Assembly (NCBI GenBank): GCA_949775045.1
Contig: OX459097.1
Span: 6,403,685-6,467,684 of the forward strand
Reading direction: 5' to 3'
Length of the DNA stretch: 64,000 nt
Origin: Metridium senile
Taxonomy: Eukaryota > Cnidaria > Anthozoa > Actiniaria > Metridiidae
Shown: positions 1 to 23,915 of the stretch, piece by piece
How positions within the stretch are numbered: the first letter of the stretch is position 1
Layout of the letters: every line of letters begins with the position of its first letter
Position numbers and translations under genes: made by a program
The notes under the pieces: model-generated
Databases searched by the model: none
Told to the model about the DNA's origin: nothing
The model's input: the letters and a program-made list of their open reading frames with translations, nothing else

Positions 1-80
1 ACTCCTTGTTGTAATAAAAGCTGAACAAGAACGACATGCCAAAATGTCACAACATTGTTATCAGAAATAATAGGGGAGAA

Positions 81-233
81 TACACCGAATCGAAAGATGG
101 AGTCCAATTTAAATTCTTGACTGACTAGCCTTGTGCTTACGTTGAAACACAATGGCGTTTCCACATGTATGAGAGGCTAGTCAGTCAAGAACAATAGTTA
201 TTAAAATTGGACGCCATATTTCGATTTGGTGTA
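81..233. mobile_element. MITE family 1, copy 1 (TACACCGAATCG ends)
   Basis: About 153 bases with terminal inverted repeats TACACCGAATCGAAA / TTTCGATTTGGTGTA and an inner inverted pair around the CTTGACTG/CAGTCAAG motif. Two further copies lie at 5422 and 24385. It sits in an SMG7 intron. Confidence 0.75.
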
Positions 234-257
234 TAGAATTGATAATTCAAATCTTAC

Positions 258-3200
258 CTTTAAACCATCAAGAACTTTATCTTTAAGACTTTTGGCTTCA
301 CAAAAATCTGTTGAAGAAACAAAATTGAAATTATCAAAAGTTTGACGATTTGGTTCAAGAGTTGAAAAGGGAGAAAAATGGTTTTATTCATGTGTATCAC
401 AAGGGATTGACAAGAAATATTATATTATTTCTGTACCTTTGTCCAAGTACAATAACCCATGAAACTGAAGAAAGAACTGATAAACTTCTGTTTTATTGGA
501 AGGTGTTGATGAAGAACATGGCCTGAAAACAACCAAAAAATAATGAGAAATATTACAGCGCGACCCACCTTACCGTGGCCACCTAATTAAAATTTTATAC
601 AAGTTAACCAATCAGAAAGCGAGAATTTAACCTTAATATAAAAGACACGCCGAGTGATAAACGATAAACACTTTAAATTGTTCAAAGCGAAGACAAGAGT
701 GAAGTGTCTGAAAAACCTCCCAGGATGTTTAAATTTGAAAAGGTGTAGCAAATAATTTGAAAAGAGAAACTTTTGAGCGCTAATCTAACTTGTACAAAAC
801 TTTATTTGGGTGGCCATGGTAAGGGGCGTTATGCTGTAAAAAAATACAGAATCTCACATTCAAAAGATGGTGACATTATGACTGATGGTGATAAAAAAAT
901 TTCAAACACTATTAATATGAGATTAATTATTTAAAACAATTATGATCATGGCTATACAACAAGTGTGATAATAATATAGTGCACCTAAATGTACTAGTGA
1001 CTAATTAGACTATTATTCACTGGCACAGAACAGTGCAACTATTGTATTCTTCATTGTAATATGTGTATTGTGTGGTTCAAGCCTCAGAGAAGTCTTAGTT
1101 AGACAATATGCCTTTTGCAACAACAGGTCACGTGACCTTGCCCCTTTTAAATCGAGCAGCTGTGTCAAAATGAACATCAGAAATGATTTTTATAAGGATT
1201 TGTATGGAAAATATGCATTGGATGGCAAAGCTTGCCATGCAGAACAGATTTTCCATACAAATCCTAATAAAATATTTAATTTTAAATTTATGTCATTTCC
1301 CTAGTGTTACATTTTATGAGCTGATATTTCGCCTTCTTACTAATATGGAGGTGCTCTTTTCATTTCTGATGTTCATTTTGACACAGCTGTTCGATTTAAA
1401 AGGGGTAGGGTCATGTGACCTGTTGTTGCAAAAGGCCTATTACTAAATAATAATATTAAAATAATAAATATTGATTATTATGATGATAACAATAATATTA
1501 ATGACAGTGATAGAGATTATTATGTTGATGATTGATGGCATAAAATGATGACAACAATAATTATGATGGTGAATACTGATGAGGATGATGAGAATACTGT
1601 TGATGATGATGATGATGATGATAACAAATACTAATGATGATGATTATGAGAATAATAATGAAGATGATGATCATTACGATGATGATAATGATGATAAGGA
1701 ATACATATGATTATGATAATGATGACAAGGAGTGCTACCTCAAGCATAACTTGTTGAATATCTTGAGAAGATTGGTTGATGCAGCAGGGAATTGATTCTT
1801 AACAGCAACACTGAAATCACAAACACAAGCACATCATATCAATCTGCTAATAAATATGATCAAGTGAACACTCGTAAATATAGCATAATAGAATAAGTAA
1901 CATACCTGCGACAGTAGAAATATACTGTACCAAGTTGATCCCCCTTAGCACTGGCTAAAATAGCTAACTGATTGTATGGCTGCCCTACAATGGATACAAT
2001 CACATTATTGATGATATGGATTTTTATTGCACACTTCTTCATTTGAAATATGTTTAAATACGCTGTACAATTTATTGTACATGTATGTGTACTATTTTTT
2101 TTTTTTTGCACCATTAATAGTTTACATCACAAGGGATAGAAGTTAGGATGTACATGTATTAGAGCAGATTTGGTATGACTATGTAAAGGTCACGGCACAA
2201 ACATGGTCAAAGCACGTCGGCAAGACATTTTGAATTTCTAGAAACATTGCGGTCACGGCAAGGCACATGTACACACAGCACTTAACTTTTCACAGTCATG
2301 CTAATACTGCTCTAGTATAAGCCATTCACTTATTCATAGCAAGGGTTTATGACGTCCTCAGTGGTTCTTTAACACCCCCCACCCCCCCCAACACCCCCCC
2401 CCTCCCCCCAATGTAGTTAGTCATATTAAGCTTTTATCCATGTCATTATAGATGTCCTATGATGGTTCTTACCATTTGAAGGCACCAAGACCAATGCATG
2501 TTTGTAGAACACTTCAGCTTGATTAGCATCATCACAGTACCTTGCTACAAAGAAAGAAAATTGATGATGGTCATTTATTTTTAAGGTCTTATAATTTTTT
2601 TAACCATTTCTTTGGCTAACTAGACAAAATTTTCAGAGCAATGAGAGACTGTCTCAACACACACTTATTAGTGTGCCACATTGATGATGATGATGGTAAT
2701 GATGATGATGATAATAATAATGATGATGATGGTAATGATGATGATGATAATAATAATGATGATGATGGTAATGATGATGATGATGATGATAATAATAATG
2801 ATAATGATGGGAAGAATGACAACGATAATAGTGATGATGGTAATGGTGATGATAGTGATGATGGTATCGATGCTGATGATGATGATACCACCAATGATGT
2901 TAATGATGACGGTAATGGTGATGATAGTTATAATGATGGTACATTGTATTGATCCTGATGATGATACCACAAATGTTGATGATAATAATGGGCAATGGTA
3001 TCTATGAATATAACAGTATCTACAAACCAATATCTCCTAGATGCACCAAACAATCTTGACACACATAGTAACAAGACTGCGTGTGAGGTCTTTTTGGTGC
3101 ACTATCACCATCTGTAATATCATAGAACATTTCATTAGAGACAATGGAATACAATTATTACAAGGAAATACAAGGAAATGTTAGTTTTTTGTCTGTGTTT

Positions 3201-6200
3201 AATCTTTATAACACATTTTTCATTTTGTTACAGCATTAAGTGTTGGCTGGTTCACACCAGAGCACCCCCTGGATCCATGTTGAATCTATTTTTGTCAGGG
3301 AAATGATGACTATATAATTATTCTTTACCTTCTAGAATACCAAGATGAGAAGACTTGGTGTGACCAGGAAGGTCAAGACTGTATATCAAACATATTTCTT
3401 GAAGAAGCTAATAAATAATATATAAAAAGTAAGTATGTACAGTAAGTAAGTAGGTAGGTAGGTAAGCAAGTATGTAAGTAAATATGTGAGTATGTAAGCA
3501 AATAATTAAGTTAGCAAATAGGTAATTAAATAAGTATGTAAATAAGTAAGTAAATAAGTTAACAAATAGGTAAGTAAATAAGTATGTAAAACAGTTTCCC
3601 ATTTAAATCTGTACTTTCACATTTTACATCTGTACTTATGGGCCATTCCACCGTGACGGACATTACATTCACAGTAAGCTTGTGTTTCATACACAGTTGC
3701 ATTATCTTACAATTTATTTTTTCACACAACTGTCTTAGAACCTTGTCTACAATTTGCATGAAAAAATTTTCAGAAATAATTTTCGACTTGTCAGTTTTTT
3801 GTCCAAAAGGACCGTGACGGACATTACAGCTAAAACTACCACTAATTCCAGTTGGGTAAATTAGAAGTGAAATTCCTGTGAATTGTGAGAAGTTTATAGC
3901 AAACAAATGCTTTTTAGCATTTGGTTATAGGTGAAGTTTTCTTACTGAAGACCTATATTTTTTAGTTGTTTTTTCTATTTTTTTAAAAAAGGGAATATTT
4001 AGCGTGACGGACGTTACAAGAAACGTGACGGACATTACAAATGGCAAATTCAGTAAGTCAAATATAAGAAAATTGCCTAATTTGCTTAGTAAATATCACA
4101 TAGAATAGATAATATTACAGTAAAATCACATTGAGAACCTTAGTCAGTTAAATAACTCTCTTTTTGGAGCACGCTTTTTAATGTTGTCAAATTTTCATTA
4201 TTTCAATGTCTCATGTGGAATGACCCTTATGCAAATTGTGTTGATGTGTGTATTAGAGTATATTATTTCTGAAGTGAACTTCTCTGATTGGTTGATCTGT
4301 GTGTTTAGCACACATCAACAAAATGTGCATAAGTACAGATTTAAATGGGAAAGTACAGATTTAAATGGGAAAATGTTGTAAATAAGTATGTCAATAAGTA
4401 TGTCAATACGTAAGTAAATAAGCATTACTAAGTAAATAAATAAGTATAGTATAGGTATAGGTAGTATAGGCTGCATCTGTGTTTGATATATACGATAGGT
4501 AATATATTGATATTTATAACACCGTAAAAAATGTTGACTTAACTTTACTTGCATTGAAATAAGTAAATAAATAAATAAGTAAGTAAGCTTTAAATAACAT
4601 TAGTTGAATTAGTTTGATATTAATAATATATTTACCTGTATATAAAATCCACTGGCAGCTTCAAGGAATAATGACAACACAGCTTGTATGTCATTTGATT
4701 CAGAACCCTTTTGTAAAGAACAAATATTTTATATAGGTAAGTCGATTGTTTAGTTTTCATTTGCTTTTATAGTACCTTAATATTTTATAAAAGAAATAGA
4801 GAATTTGGCAGCAGTGCTCTTTATTGAGTTATAGAGCACTTGGGAACTTTAAAAAGACTTGAGAAGCACTGAGAAGCATTATGTATTCATTACATTATAT
4901 TATAATTAAAAATAACTATTCAAATCATGTATTTTGATTGGTTGAGGCGCATGCTTTATGAGAGCACACAGCACGTGCATTGCATGTTGATCAATTTGTA
5001 TTTTATAACAGAAATAGAAAACTTGCTTTCTGTGCTGTATGCAGTACGCACATTAGAAAGCACTTGGGGATTGTCAGAACACTCGAAAAGTGTTGAGAAG
5101 CACTCCACTTCGCGTTGTGCTTCTCTTAACAATTCTCTCATGCTCTGTCAATCCCAGAGTGCTTTATAACTGCCACTACTACTGTAAAACCCTATGAAAA
5201 CCCTATGAAAACCCATGGAATATTCATAGGGTTTTTCAGTAGTAGTGTACACACAGCACGCACGCTTTTTCTATTTCTTCATTGTTGATACAAAAGATCA
5301 TTAGCTTTACCCTGTTTTCTTTGGCCTGTTGTCTTAAAAAATCAATTTGGCTTTTGAATGCATTATTCCATCTGAAAAACAAGAAATATTACAAGGCTGA
5401 CGGTATTAAATCATTGTTTTATACACCGAATCGAAATATGTTGGCCAATTTGAATAACAATTCTTCTTGACTACCCAGCCTTGCATACATGTGAAAACTC
5501 TATTGTTTTCCAATGTGAACACAAGGCTAAACAGTCAAGAACAATAAGAGTATGTCATATTTCAATTTGGTGTATGTCAAAACTGAGTCATTCCCGAATC
5601 TCCCTAGCCAGTGACTAATGTTTAAGTATTCAACACACTCACACTCACTACCACCTCATTAAATATTTTAGCACACAACTCTGCTAAAATGTTGATTTTT
5701 GTGGGGGGAGGAAAACCAAATAACCCAGAAATAAAACCTCTATTCACTTGTCGTCTGAGCCGGGAATCAAACCCAGGTCACAGTGGTGAAAGGCCAGTGC
5801 TCCCACCGCTAGGACACCCCTACACCTATTGTTGGATTGGTTGGTTGGTTGCCACCATTATTGCAAAAAATGTGATGAAAAATGATTGAACTTTTACTTA
5901 CAAGTCTTGTTCTACTTTCTTGTCAAGTGCAAATTCAAGGTCATTCAATAAGATACTTTTGTATAAATCTTGCAACCTTATAGAGAAATAATACTTGATG
6001 TAAATGATTTTGAAGGAAGCTAGAAATGAGTGAAACATGAGTGAAATACGATAAAGAATGGAAGGATAGATGGAAGGACAGAAGAACGAACTGAGAGAAT
6101 GACAATAGGAAAAAGGAAGGAAGGAAGAGGAAGGATGAAGGAAGGAAAGATATAAGGAAGGATAGAAAAAAGGAAGGAAGTACAAAAAGAACAAAGCAAT

Positions 6201-6658
6201 GAAAAAGGAAAGAAGGAAGAAAGGAAAGGAGAAAGTATGAAAGGAACAAAGAAGAAAGGAAAGTGGGGAAGTAATGATGAAAAGACAATTTATTAAAGAA
6301 ATCAAATAGAGAACACATTAAATAAGACAAAAAATAGAAATTTTTCATAAACAAACTTACATAAACATGAAAAAAATAAGTTAGCAAATTATTATAATGA
6401 ATGGATGGATAAATAAATAAAATATTACAAAAACAGTTCAATAATAATCAATAAAATTTAAAAACAAACAAATAATAGCATAAACAAGCAAATAAAGTAA
6501 GAAAGCGGAAGTAATTGAATCCATTTAAACAAATAAATAAGTTGGGGACAGATGAATTAAAAGATAGATAAATTAAATGTGTAAAGAAAAACAGTTAAAA
6601 TCTTACATTTGTCTTGAAGACCATCCTGTGCTGCCTATGTTAAAATCATCAACACTGC
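258..6658 (-). CDS. SMG7: SMG7, nonsense-mediated mRNA decay factor (partial: eleven exons of the N-terminal half)
   Basis: Exons in transcript order: 6607-6658, 5902-5976, 5311-5371, 4636-4707, 3329-3407, 3028-3111, 2473-2544, 1906-1984, 1739-1810, 437-522 and 258-307. All join in frame across GT-AG introns, giving about 260 residues. Recognisable SMG7 stretches are DLEFALDKKVEQDL, LSLFLEAASGFY, CLVHLGDIARY and GQPYNQLAILASAKGDQL. In the family this region is the 14-3-3-like plus TPR-like helical domain that binds phosphorylated UPF1 and, with SMG5, recruits deadenylation/decapping factors; the protein acts in the cytoplasm and P-bodies. The helical-hairpin domain and C-terminal low-complexity tail would lie beyond the window start. 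The start codon is not certain (see the candidate at 7201-7282). Introns hold MITEs and microsatellites. SMG5/SMG6 are excluded by the specific match of the TPR exons to SMG7. Confidence 0.93.
1107..1442. mobile_element. Inverted-repeat element (GCCTTTTGCAACAACAGG ends)
   Basis: A 336-base element with inverted ends of about 90 bases: GCCTTTTGCAACAACAGG, then GTGTCAAAATGAACATCAGA at the left, with the complements at the right. The middle has a second inverted pair (ATTTGTATGGAAAAT / ATTTTCCATACAAAT). A truncated copy lies at 43705-44087. The short reading frames inside it are not genes. Confidence 0.7.
1470..1730. repeat. GAT/AAT-rich microsatellite in an SMG7 intron
   Basis: Degenerate GATGATAAT runs directly downstream (in transcript terms) of the 1739-1810 exon. 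No coding signal. Confidence 0.8.
2161..2313. mobile_element. MITE with AGAGCAGATTTGG ends
   Basis: Imperfect terminal inverted repeats (AGAGCAGATTTGGTATGACT / AGTCATGCTAATACTGCTCT) around a core with GGTCACGGCA motifs. A truncated relative starts at 52299. Confidence 0.55.
2376..2409. repeat. C-rich tract
   Basis: Runs of C broken by A or T (CACCCCCCACCCCCCCC pattern), next to the exon at 2473-2544 on its intron side. Confidence 0.7.
2680..2990. repeat. GAT/AAT microsatellite in an SMG7 intron
   Basis: Higher-order array of GATGATGATGGTAATGATGATGATAATAATAAT-like units. It produces long Asp/Asn, Met or Ile reading frames that are artefacts of the repeat. Confidence 0.9.
3420..3595. repeat. 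AAGT/AGGT tetranucleotide repeat
   Basis: Degenerate (AAGT)n and (AGGT)n with ATGT variants, immediately upstream of the SMG7 exon 3329-3407. Shorter AAGT/AAAT tracts recur near 4380-4440 and 4556-4590. Confidence 0.8.
3595..4374. mobile_element. Foldback element (CCCATTTAAATCTGTACTTT ends) interrupted by another element
   Basis: Left end TTCCCATTTAAATCTGTAC and right end GTACAGATTTAAATGGGAA. The element is split by an insertion at 3640-4226. An uninterrupted relative at 40832-41039 shows the empty site. Confidence 0.7.
3640..4226. mobile_element. Nested DNA element with TTAT target duplication and GTGACGGACATTAC motifs
   Basis: 587 bases with ends GGGCCATTCCAC / GTGGAATGACCC, flanked by TTAT at 3636-3639 and 4227-4230. 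GTGACGGACATTAC-type motifs occur near 3652, 3811, 4000 and 4023. The intact host repeat at 40832 reads CTGTACTTATGCAAATT across this point, which confirms the insertion boundary. Confidence 0.7.
5422..5574. mobile_element. MITE family 1, copy 2
   Basis: Same ends and internal layout as the copy at 81-233: TACACCGAATCGAAATATG at the left and CATATTTCAATTTGGTGTA at the right, with CTTGACT near the left and AGTCAAG near the right. Located in the SMG7 intron upstream of the 5311-5371 exon. Confidence 0.75.
5757..5825 (-). repeat. tRNA-derived SINE fragment
   Basis: On the minus strand it reads GGGGTGTCCTAGCGGTGGGA, resembling an A box, and then GGGTTTGATTCCCGGC, a good B box, with tRNA-like spacing. 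No complete cloverleaf is evident, so I call it a tRNA-related SINE head rather than a tRNA gene. Confidence 0.5.
6063..6262. repeat. Purine tract, (GGAA)n-like
   Basis: Nearly pure A/G sequence with GGAAGGAAG units in an SMG7 intron; complementary reading frames rich in Phe/Ser/Leu are artefacts. Confidence 0.85.
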
Positions 6659-7200
6659 CTATATTATTCACAACAAAATAAAGTTGAATTACGAGATAAT
6701 TTTCGATAATTTGAATCAACATGATATTAACAATGTACATGAAGCTAAAATGAAAATAAATTACAGAAACCACAAATAAAACAAGAGCGAAACTAGACTA
6801 TTTTTTCAGATAATTAAATTGCCTGGGTAATATAAAAAAAAAAACAAGGAAAGAAAACTGAGTATTTTTTTCATCAATCATGCAACGATCGATCTTGATA
6901 TGAAATTTTTTGTCGTCATTTGAATCAAGCACTAAAATTTCTTTTTTCTGGTGTATTAATAGGCAAATCTCAACGAACTATTATGAAAATTTTAAACAGG
7001 AAAAAACGAGTGGATTTAAAAAGGGTTAATGTTTCTGTCTGTTCTAGTTTGCCGCAGGTGAAGAAACGAAACAAGTCGTCTTATCCCAAGCAGCGTTGGA
7101 AACAACTCACTTTTCAAGCTCGCCCGAAGCACTTCAGCTTGCCTAAAACAAGAAAATATTTCACAGTGAGCTTATATAGAAACTTAATTTTACTAACAAC

Positions 7201-7282
7201 TTTCTTTGTTGTCTTCTGAGACTTTTGTTGTCGAGAAAACCGACCTTAAAGCTTGAGGTCCCGGACAAACAACACTGGCCAT
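7201..7282 (-). CDS. Candidate first coding exon of SMG7 (tentative)
   Basis: An ATG at 7282 opens a reading frame of 27 codons plus one base (starting MASVVCPGPQALRS) that could precede the SMG7 exon at 6607-6658. The splice phase fits (one base left over, two supplied by the next exon) and the length is close to the N-terminus of vertebrate SMG7. Against it, the donor (GTTGTT) is weak and the residue similarity to SMG7 is only vague. A transcript would decide it. Confidence 0.3.
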
Positions 7283-7574
7283 GATGAAGACTTCATTTTG
7301 CTGCACAATGGGAATAGCCGCTGACCTCTTTATACTTTGGGCTCGGGTTATTGAATGACAAAAGCTAGAAATCGCAACGAAAAAGACACGAGACAAATAA
7401 AATAAAAACGAAAGTAAGGAAACCATAAAACAAAAGTAATAGAATGTCAATAATTAGATAAAAGATAAAGCTGGATATCATAGCTTTTCTTCTTATGACA
7501 TTTTGAGCAATATTTCCGTGACTTTACAACAAATTACTTTATTTGCGTGACCGACTTTCAATTCCGAGGCTTAC

Positions 7575-7817
7575 AAGAGGGTCAAGAAGGGGGGGGGGTC
7601 CGAATCCCATTTCCCAGTTTATATTTGGAACAAATCCCAGTAAAAAATCCCATCAGTAAAATCACATAATCATCAGTTTTGCTCAAGTTTTCAATCCCAT
7701 TCCCATTTTCTATTGTTCTTTTATTTGTAAATCCCAGTCCCAGTGCATCAAAAACCCATTTTCCCAATTAAAAAATGCCAATCCCAGCTCCCATTTTACC
7801 CCTTCAGGACCCTCTTA
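7575..7817. mobile_element. MITE with AAGAGGGTC ends and internal AATCCCAG repeats
   Basis: Ends AAGAGGGTCAAGAAGGGG and CCCCTTCAGGACCCTCTT are an imperfect inverted pair. The inside is made of short AATCCCAGT/TCCCATTTCCCA-like repeats. It lies between the SMG7 and pappalysin genes. Confidence 0.6.
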
Positions 7818-8265
7818 TAAAATCGAAGGTTTACTTTAATTAACATTTTAAATCTGCTTTATTACCATGCATTTTATTTCATAAAATCACCATAAGTAAC
7901 ACATAGAAGAGGACAGGAGACAGATGAGCTGAGAGGAGGAGAGAAAAAGAAACAAAGATAAATTTACAACGCTAAACATTCTTTCAAAGTTTCTTTTTTA
8001 TTTTAATTCAGTATTTTAATACTTGATGAACGTCATGCATGATACAAAAACAAATGATGAGTGTTTTTATTATAATAATATCATATAGAAAAGATAATTG
8101 TATGAATTAGACGCAATATGAATAACGCAAAGATACTTGCGTTAGCAAAACCGCGCCGAGAAAGGTTTTGCAAAATGTGACTGAATAAAAATATTTGATT
8201 GTTGGTTCCCCAATACAATAATACGAATATAATAACTGTGCAAACCAAAAAGAATATTATATTTA

Positions 8266-8450
8266 ACTTTTTTTTACGTTTGCTTGCATTTTGTTACGTT
8301 TCATTACGTTAATCATTACGTTTTGTTGCGCTGATACGTTTTTGTTTGTTTTTGGTTAGATTTGTTGCGTGTTTTAAGGATTTTATTTTGTTTTCCAAAG
8401 TCGTTGCTGCGTTTTGATACGTTTTTATGTTTTGTTACGTATTTGTTGCG
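8266..8450. repeat. Degenerate TTACGTTTTG minisatellite
   Basis: Repeated TTACGTTT, TACGTTTTTG and TTGTTGCG motifs at irregular spacing, just beyond the pappalysin 3' end. Unit length varies, so this may be an old repeat or part of an element. Confidence 0.55.
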
Positions 8451-8500
8451 TAAAATTAACTTAAACAGATTGCACCCTTGCCCTTAAATTAAAGGAAACT

Positions 8501-8506
8501 TTTATT
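8501..8506 (-). promoter_or_regulatory. Possible polyadenylation signal of the pappalysin gene
   Basis: AATAAA on the minus strand, about 130 bases beyond the stop codon at 8637. Position and hexamer fit a polyadenylation signal, but an AT-rich background makes chance matches common. Confidence 0.4.
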
Positions 8507-8636
8507 CAGACAGACCAATTCTCATCGGCCGTATATATCGTTATTGCACGTAAACACGTGGAGCCATATTTTGAGTATAGGCACGTTCATTTACGTTTTG
8601 CGTACGTAAAATAAACACGTCAAGACAAACACGGAA

Positions 8637-20720
<12,084 letters not shown>

Positions 20721-20875
20721 ACTTCTCTCCCTACAGCGCACGAACAAGAACAGTTCACATTAACGTATCTCCTCTGATCGAAAAACACACTTCAGTTTTC
20801 AAGATTGTGAGAAGACTCTTAACAAGCGTTACTGTATTAGCAAGGTCTAATGTCACAGGGTATCCGACGCGCATA

Positions 20876-21867
20876 TACCCTGGGTTCCAGAGGCTCTAGA
20901 GGGGATTGGGGCGAGACCCCCGTTGGGGAGGCGAAAGGCGGAGAGAGCCTCTGGTCTCACGAGGCACTAATCTCACTTTCGCGAGTACAGAATCTGTACT
21001 CGTCGTTTGATTGGTTCTCAATAACATCCGAAAGAAACAGCGCTCTGATTTGTCGGTATGAGTAATTATTGTCACCTAATTAAAACTGGTTTTGTTTTCC
21101 TGTGACATGATGTTCATAACTGATATGGCGAATGTTTGTTCAAGAAGAGAAGAGCTGTGGAAGAAGAATATGTGCTTTTGTGCATTATTAAAGGGAAAGA
21201 TGTTTTAGCAGTATTACCCACAAGAAGCGGGAAATCATTGATATCTATTTCAAGCTATTCGTGGAGTTTATACCGTGGCAAATCTTTTTGAATTTACGCA
21301 ATTCAACTGAGTTTCTCCAGCCTTAACTTTCAAACGTTCGCTTGCATTTGGAGCAGATAATGGATGACAGTTTATCATGTTGGACTACGAGCGCCAGAAT
21401 CTCCTTTGCGTTTGCATTCGCTTTTACATTGTTTATCTATGTTTTATTTATAGTTTCAACGGTTTGCTTGGTATAGATTGACCTTTAGTAAATATCTAGC
21501 TCCTATTTCAATCTTTTGATATTAGTATTGGGAAGCGATCGTATGTTACTCGGAATTATTCGGTATTATTTAAGTTTATATTATAGAGTCTACATAAATT
21601 ATCTTTATCAAGAGATCTATATTAGTAGTTTTTTGCACGGGAGATTTTGTAGGCGACAAATTCTTGTTAAAGTTGTTTTCCGGTCGATCGCTCCACGTGA
21701 AACTTAATGTCAACAAAATAAAAAAACCGGTTTGGCGAGAACTTGATACCTTATTGATTCACGAAAGTGAGATTAGTGCCTCGTGAGACCAGAGGCTCTC
21801 TCCGCCTTTCGCCTCCCCAACGGGGGTCTCGCCCCAATCCCCTCTAGAGCCTCTGGAACCCAGGGTA
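20876..21867. mobile_element. Mutator-like non-autonomous DNA transposon with 9-bp target duplication
   Basis: 992 bases with inverted ends of about 110 bases starting TACCCTGGGTTCCAGAGGCT, nearly identical at both ends, and flanked by the direct repeat ACGCGCATA at 20867-20875 and 21868-21876. Long inverted ends plus a 9-base duplication fit the MULE class. No transposase frame inside. It lies only about 150 bases upstream of the pappalysin start codon. Confidence 0.8.
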
Positions 21868-23651
21868 ACGCGCATATGATGACATCATAAACTGTTTCCT
21901 GATGCAACATAGGGGAAACACCAACGTTTCAGAAAACAATCGCTTTCGCTGCAACAACAAGGAAAAAGGAACTGCTTGTTCTTATAATGGATGTTCTCTT
22001 GTCTCAAATGTATTATGCTTCGTTTGAGAAAAGTCCAAGGTCACGAAAACGTGAACGTGCAAGTCGATTTTTCATGATCTTTCACCGGAAATCTTAGGTG
22101 TAATAATAGACGGTGGGTGACCGGGCATAGCAAGCCCTTGGGACAAATCGATCAATTTTACCACTGGCGTGTACCGAGCACTGAAGGTCCTTGTTGGGTC
22201 AACGTGTGATTGAATAAATATTTGTCAAAGGAAATGCTCAAACATCATTTTAATCTTGATCTGTGTAACAGTACCATATTTTACTCGCGGAACGTTTTAA
22301 ATTTTTCTCGATCTCATCGTCCCCTTGATCAGAACTAGGAATATTGGGGAGATAACTTAATAGCCGAGCGGTGAAATATAATTACTTTGATCTGAAGAAT
22401 ATAGCTTTTGATAAGAATTTATTTCCAATGCTGTTCTAGAGTAACATTATAGCGTTAAAGTGCGGCGCTTATTCGAGTAAACACGCTATATTTTTTTCTT
22501 TGCTTTAATAGTAGTTATGGAGCGTTTTACCGGCATCAGAAGGAGGGGTGATCACTGGATTTCCTCCTGCATGAGAACTCTATTTCTGTCAAACCTTTCG
22601 GCATGAATGAACGATTAATTCGCTTTCACGCAATTAATTAACCTATTGTTAACACCCCCTACATTTTATTTCACTTTCTGATTGGTTCATCACTTTTCTC
22701 GCTTCTTATTTATACTTAGTATATCTCTTAGTATACCTTTTTATTCCGACGAAGGGCTAAAGCACGAAACGTCAGTAAAGTTATGTTAACATTTTTTACG
22801 GTGTTACAAATTTCATTATATTTCCTATATCGTTTATTTCTTTCCAAGTGGTATATTTTGTATTCATTTATCATGCTTTCTCCGCACGGTTTGTGACGTG
22901 TTGGTCTCACGCAAGTTGCGGATTTCACTCAAATAAAAATAATATTAATTGGTTTCTTGTTTTATTCAGAGTAGTGGTTGTTTTTCGAAAAAGGATATCA
23001 GGATATCAGTTTTGTTTGACAGATACAATCTTGGACATAAATAGTTGACACTCGCTGTAAATGCTTGATACTATATCCATTTCATAACCATTTTCTTCCC
23101 TCCCTCACCCACCCCTGAACAACGTTGATAATCCTGAGAAAGAAACAACCTCAGGGAACACAACATTGCATTGGGGGAAGGGGGGGGGGGGGGGGGGGGG
23201 GTGTATTAAAATACGATCGTTCGAGTGATATTTAGCGACGAAAATGCAAACAGTGTCAGCATTTATGTCCATTGTAGTTCCCGATATTTGCGGGGTATCT
23301 GTCCTTAAAATTACGAACCGCAATGGTAAATAACACTTCATTAAACTTAACATTTTCACTTTTGTTTCTAATTCGTCGGAGTACCACATGCATATTGATA
23401 CATGTCCGGGACTGGTCCGGCACTTTGGTACATTATCTTTTAGGGATCGAATCTGCGGGATTAAGGAATGTAGTTCAAAAAATTTTAAAATAAGGAGATT
23501 ATAAAATATACTGAGCATTAAATAAACCGATTATAGTGTAAAATATACCGGTTTACAGACGACGTTGAAAGAAATATGATAATTGGTCACTTTGAAGAGT
23601 GGTGAACCCTGACAAAGGTTGACATGTTAACAACTTTTTTACACTGTTTTT

Positions 23652-23915
23652 CTACTTTTTAACAGCTTTATTGACCATATTGACAACATAAATTATAGTG
23701 ATACCAGAGCAGTAAGAGAGAATAAAAAAGGGTATGTGCAAAACGGGACATGCCAACATTTTCTTTAAAATAATGATTGTATGCTGTGTGGCTGAAGTGT
23801 GCGCCTTGAACAGCGGTTTCTTCACGGAGCACATTGCGACGATGCAAAATGCACCGATCAGTAGCAGGCTCAGTAACGCAGATGATTTTACGCGTGACTG
23901 TATAGCTTGTGCCAT
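23652..23915 (-). CDS. Possible small protein with two hydrophobic segments (uncertain)
   Basis: An 87-residue reading frame from an ATG at 23915 (MAQAIQSRVKSSALLSLLLI) to a stop at 23652. It has two hydrophobic stretches of membrane-spanning length (about residues 12-31 and 59-82) and balanced, protein-like composition with lysines around the segments, richer in GC than its surroundings. I do not recognise it. It could be a single-exon gene, one exon of a larger gene, a relic, or chance. No neighbouring exon was found by eye. Confidence 0.25.
   Translation of the reverse strand: MAQAIQSRVKSSALLSLLLIGAFCIVAMCSVKKPLFKAHTSATQHTIIILKKMLACPVLHIPFFILSYCSGITIIYVVNMVNKAVKK

Noticed and set aside
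1068..1446. Two overlapping small ORFs on the plus strand
   Set aside because: They lie inside an inverted-repeat element whose second copy at 43705 does not keep the frames.
2616..3030. Long Asp/Asn-, Met- or Ile-rich reading frames
   Set aside because: They are translations of the GAT/AAT microsatellite in all frames; no splice signals or conserved residues.
5898..6441. Phe/Ser/Leu-rich membrane-like protein on the minus strand
   Set aside because: Apart from the genuine 75-base SMG7 exon at 5902-5976, it is the complement of a GGAA purine tract.
7193..7450. An 85-residue frame with a hydrophobic start
   Set aside because: Only the part from 7282 downward is considered, as a tentative SMG7 exon; the upstream portion has no start context or similarity.
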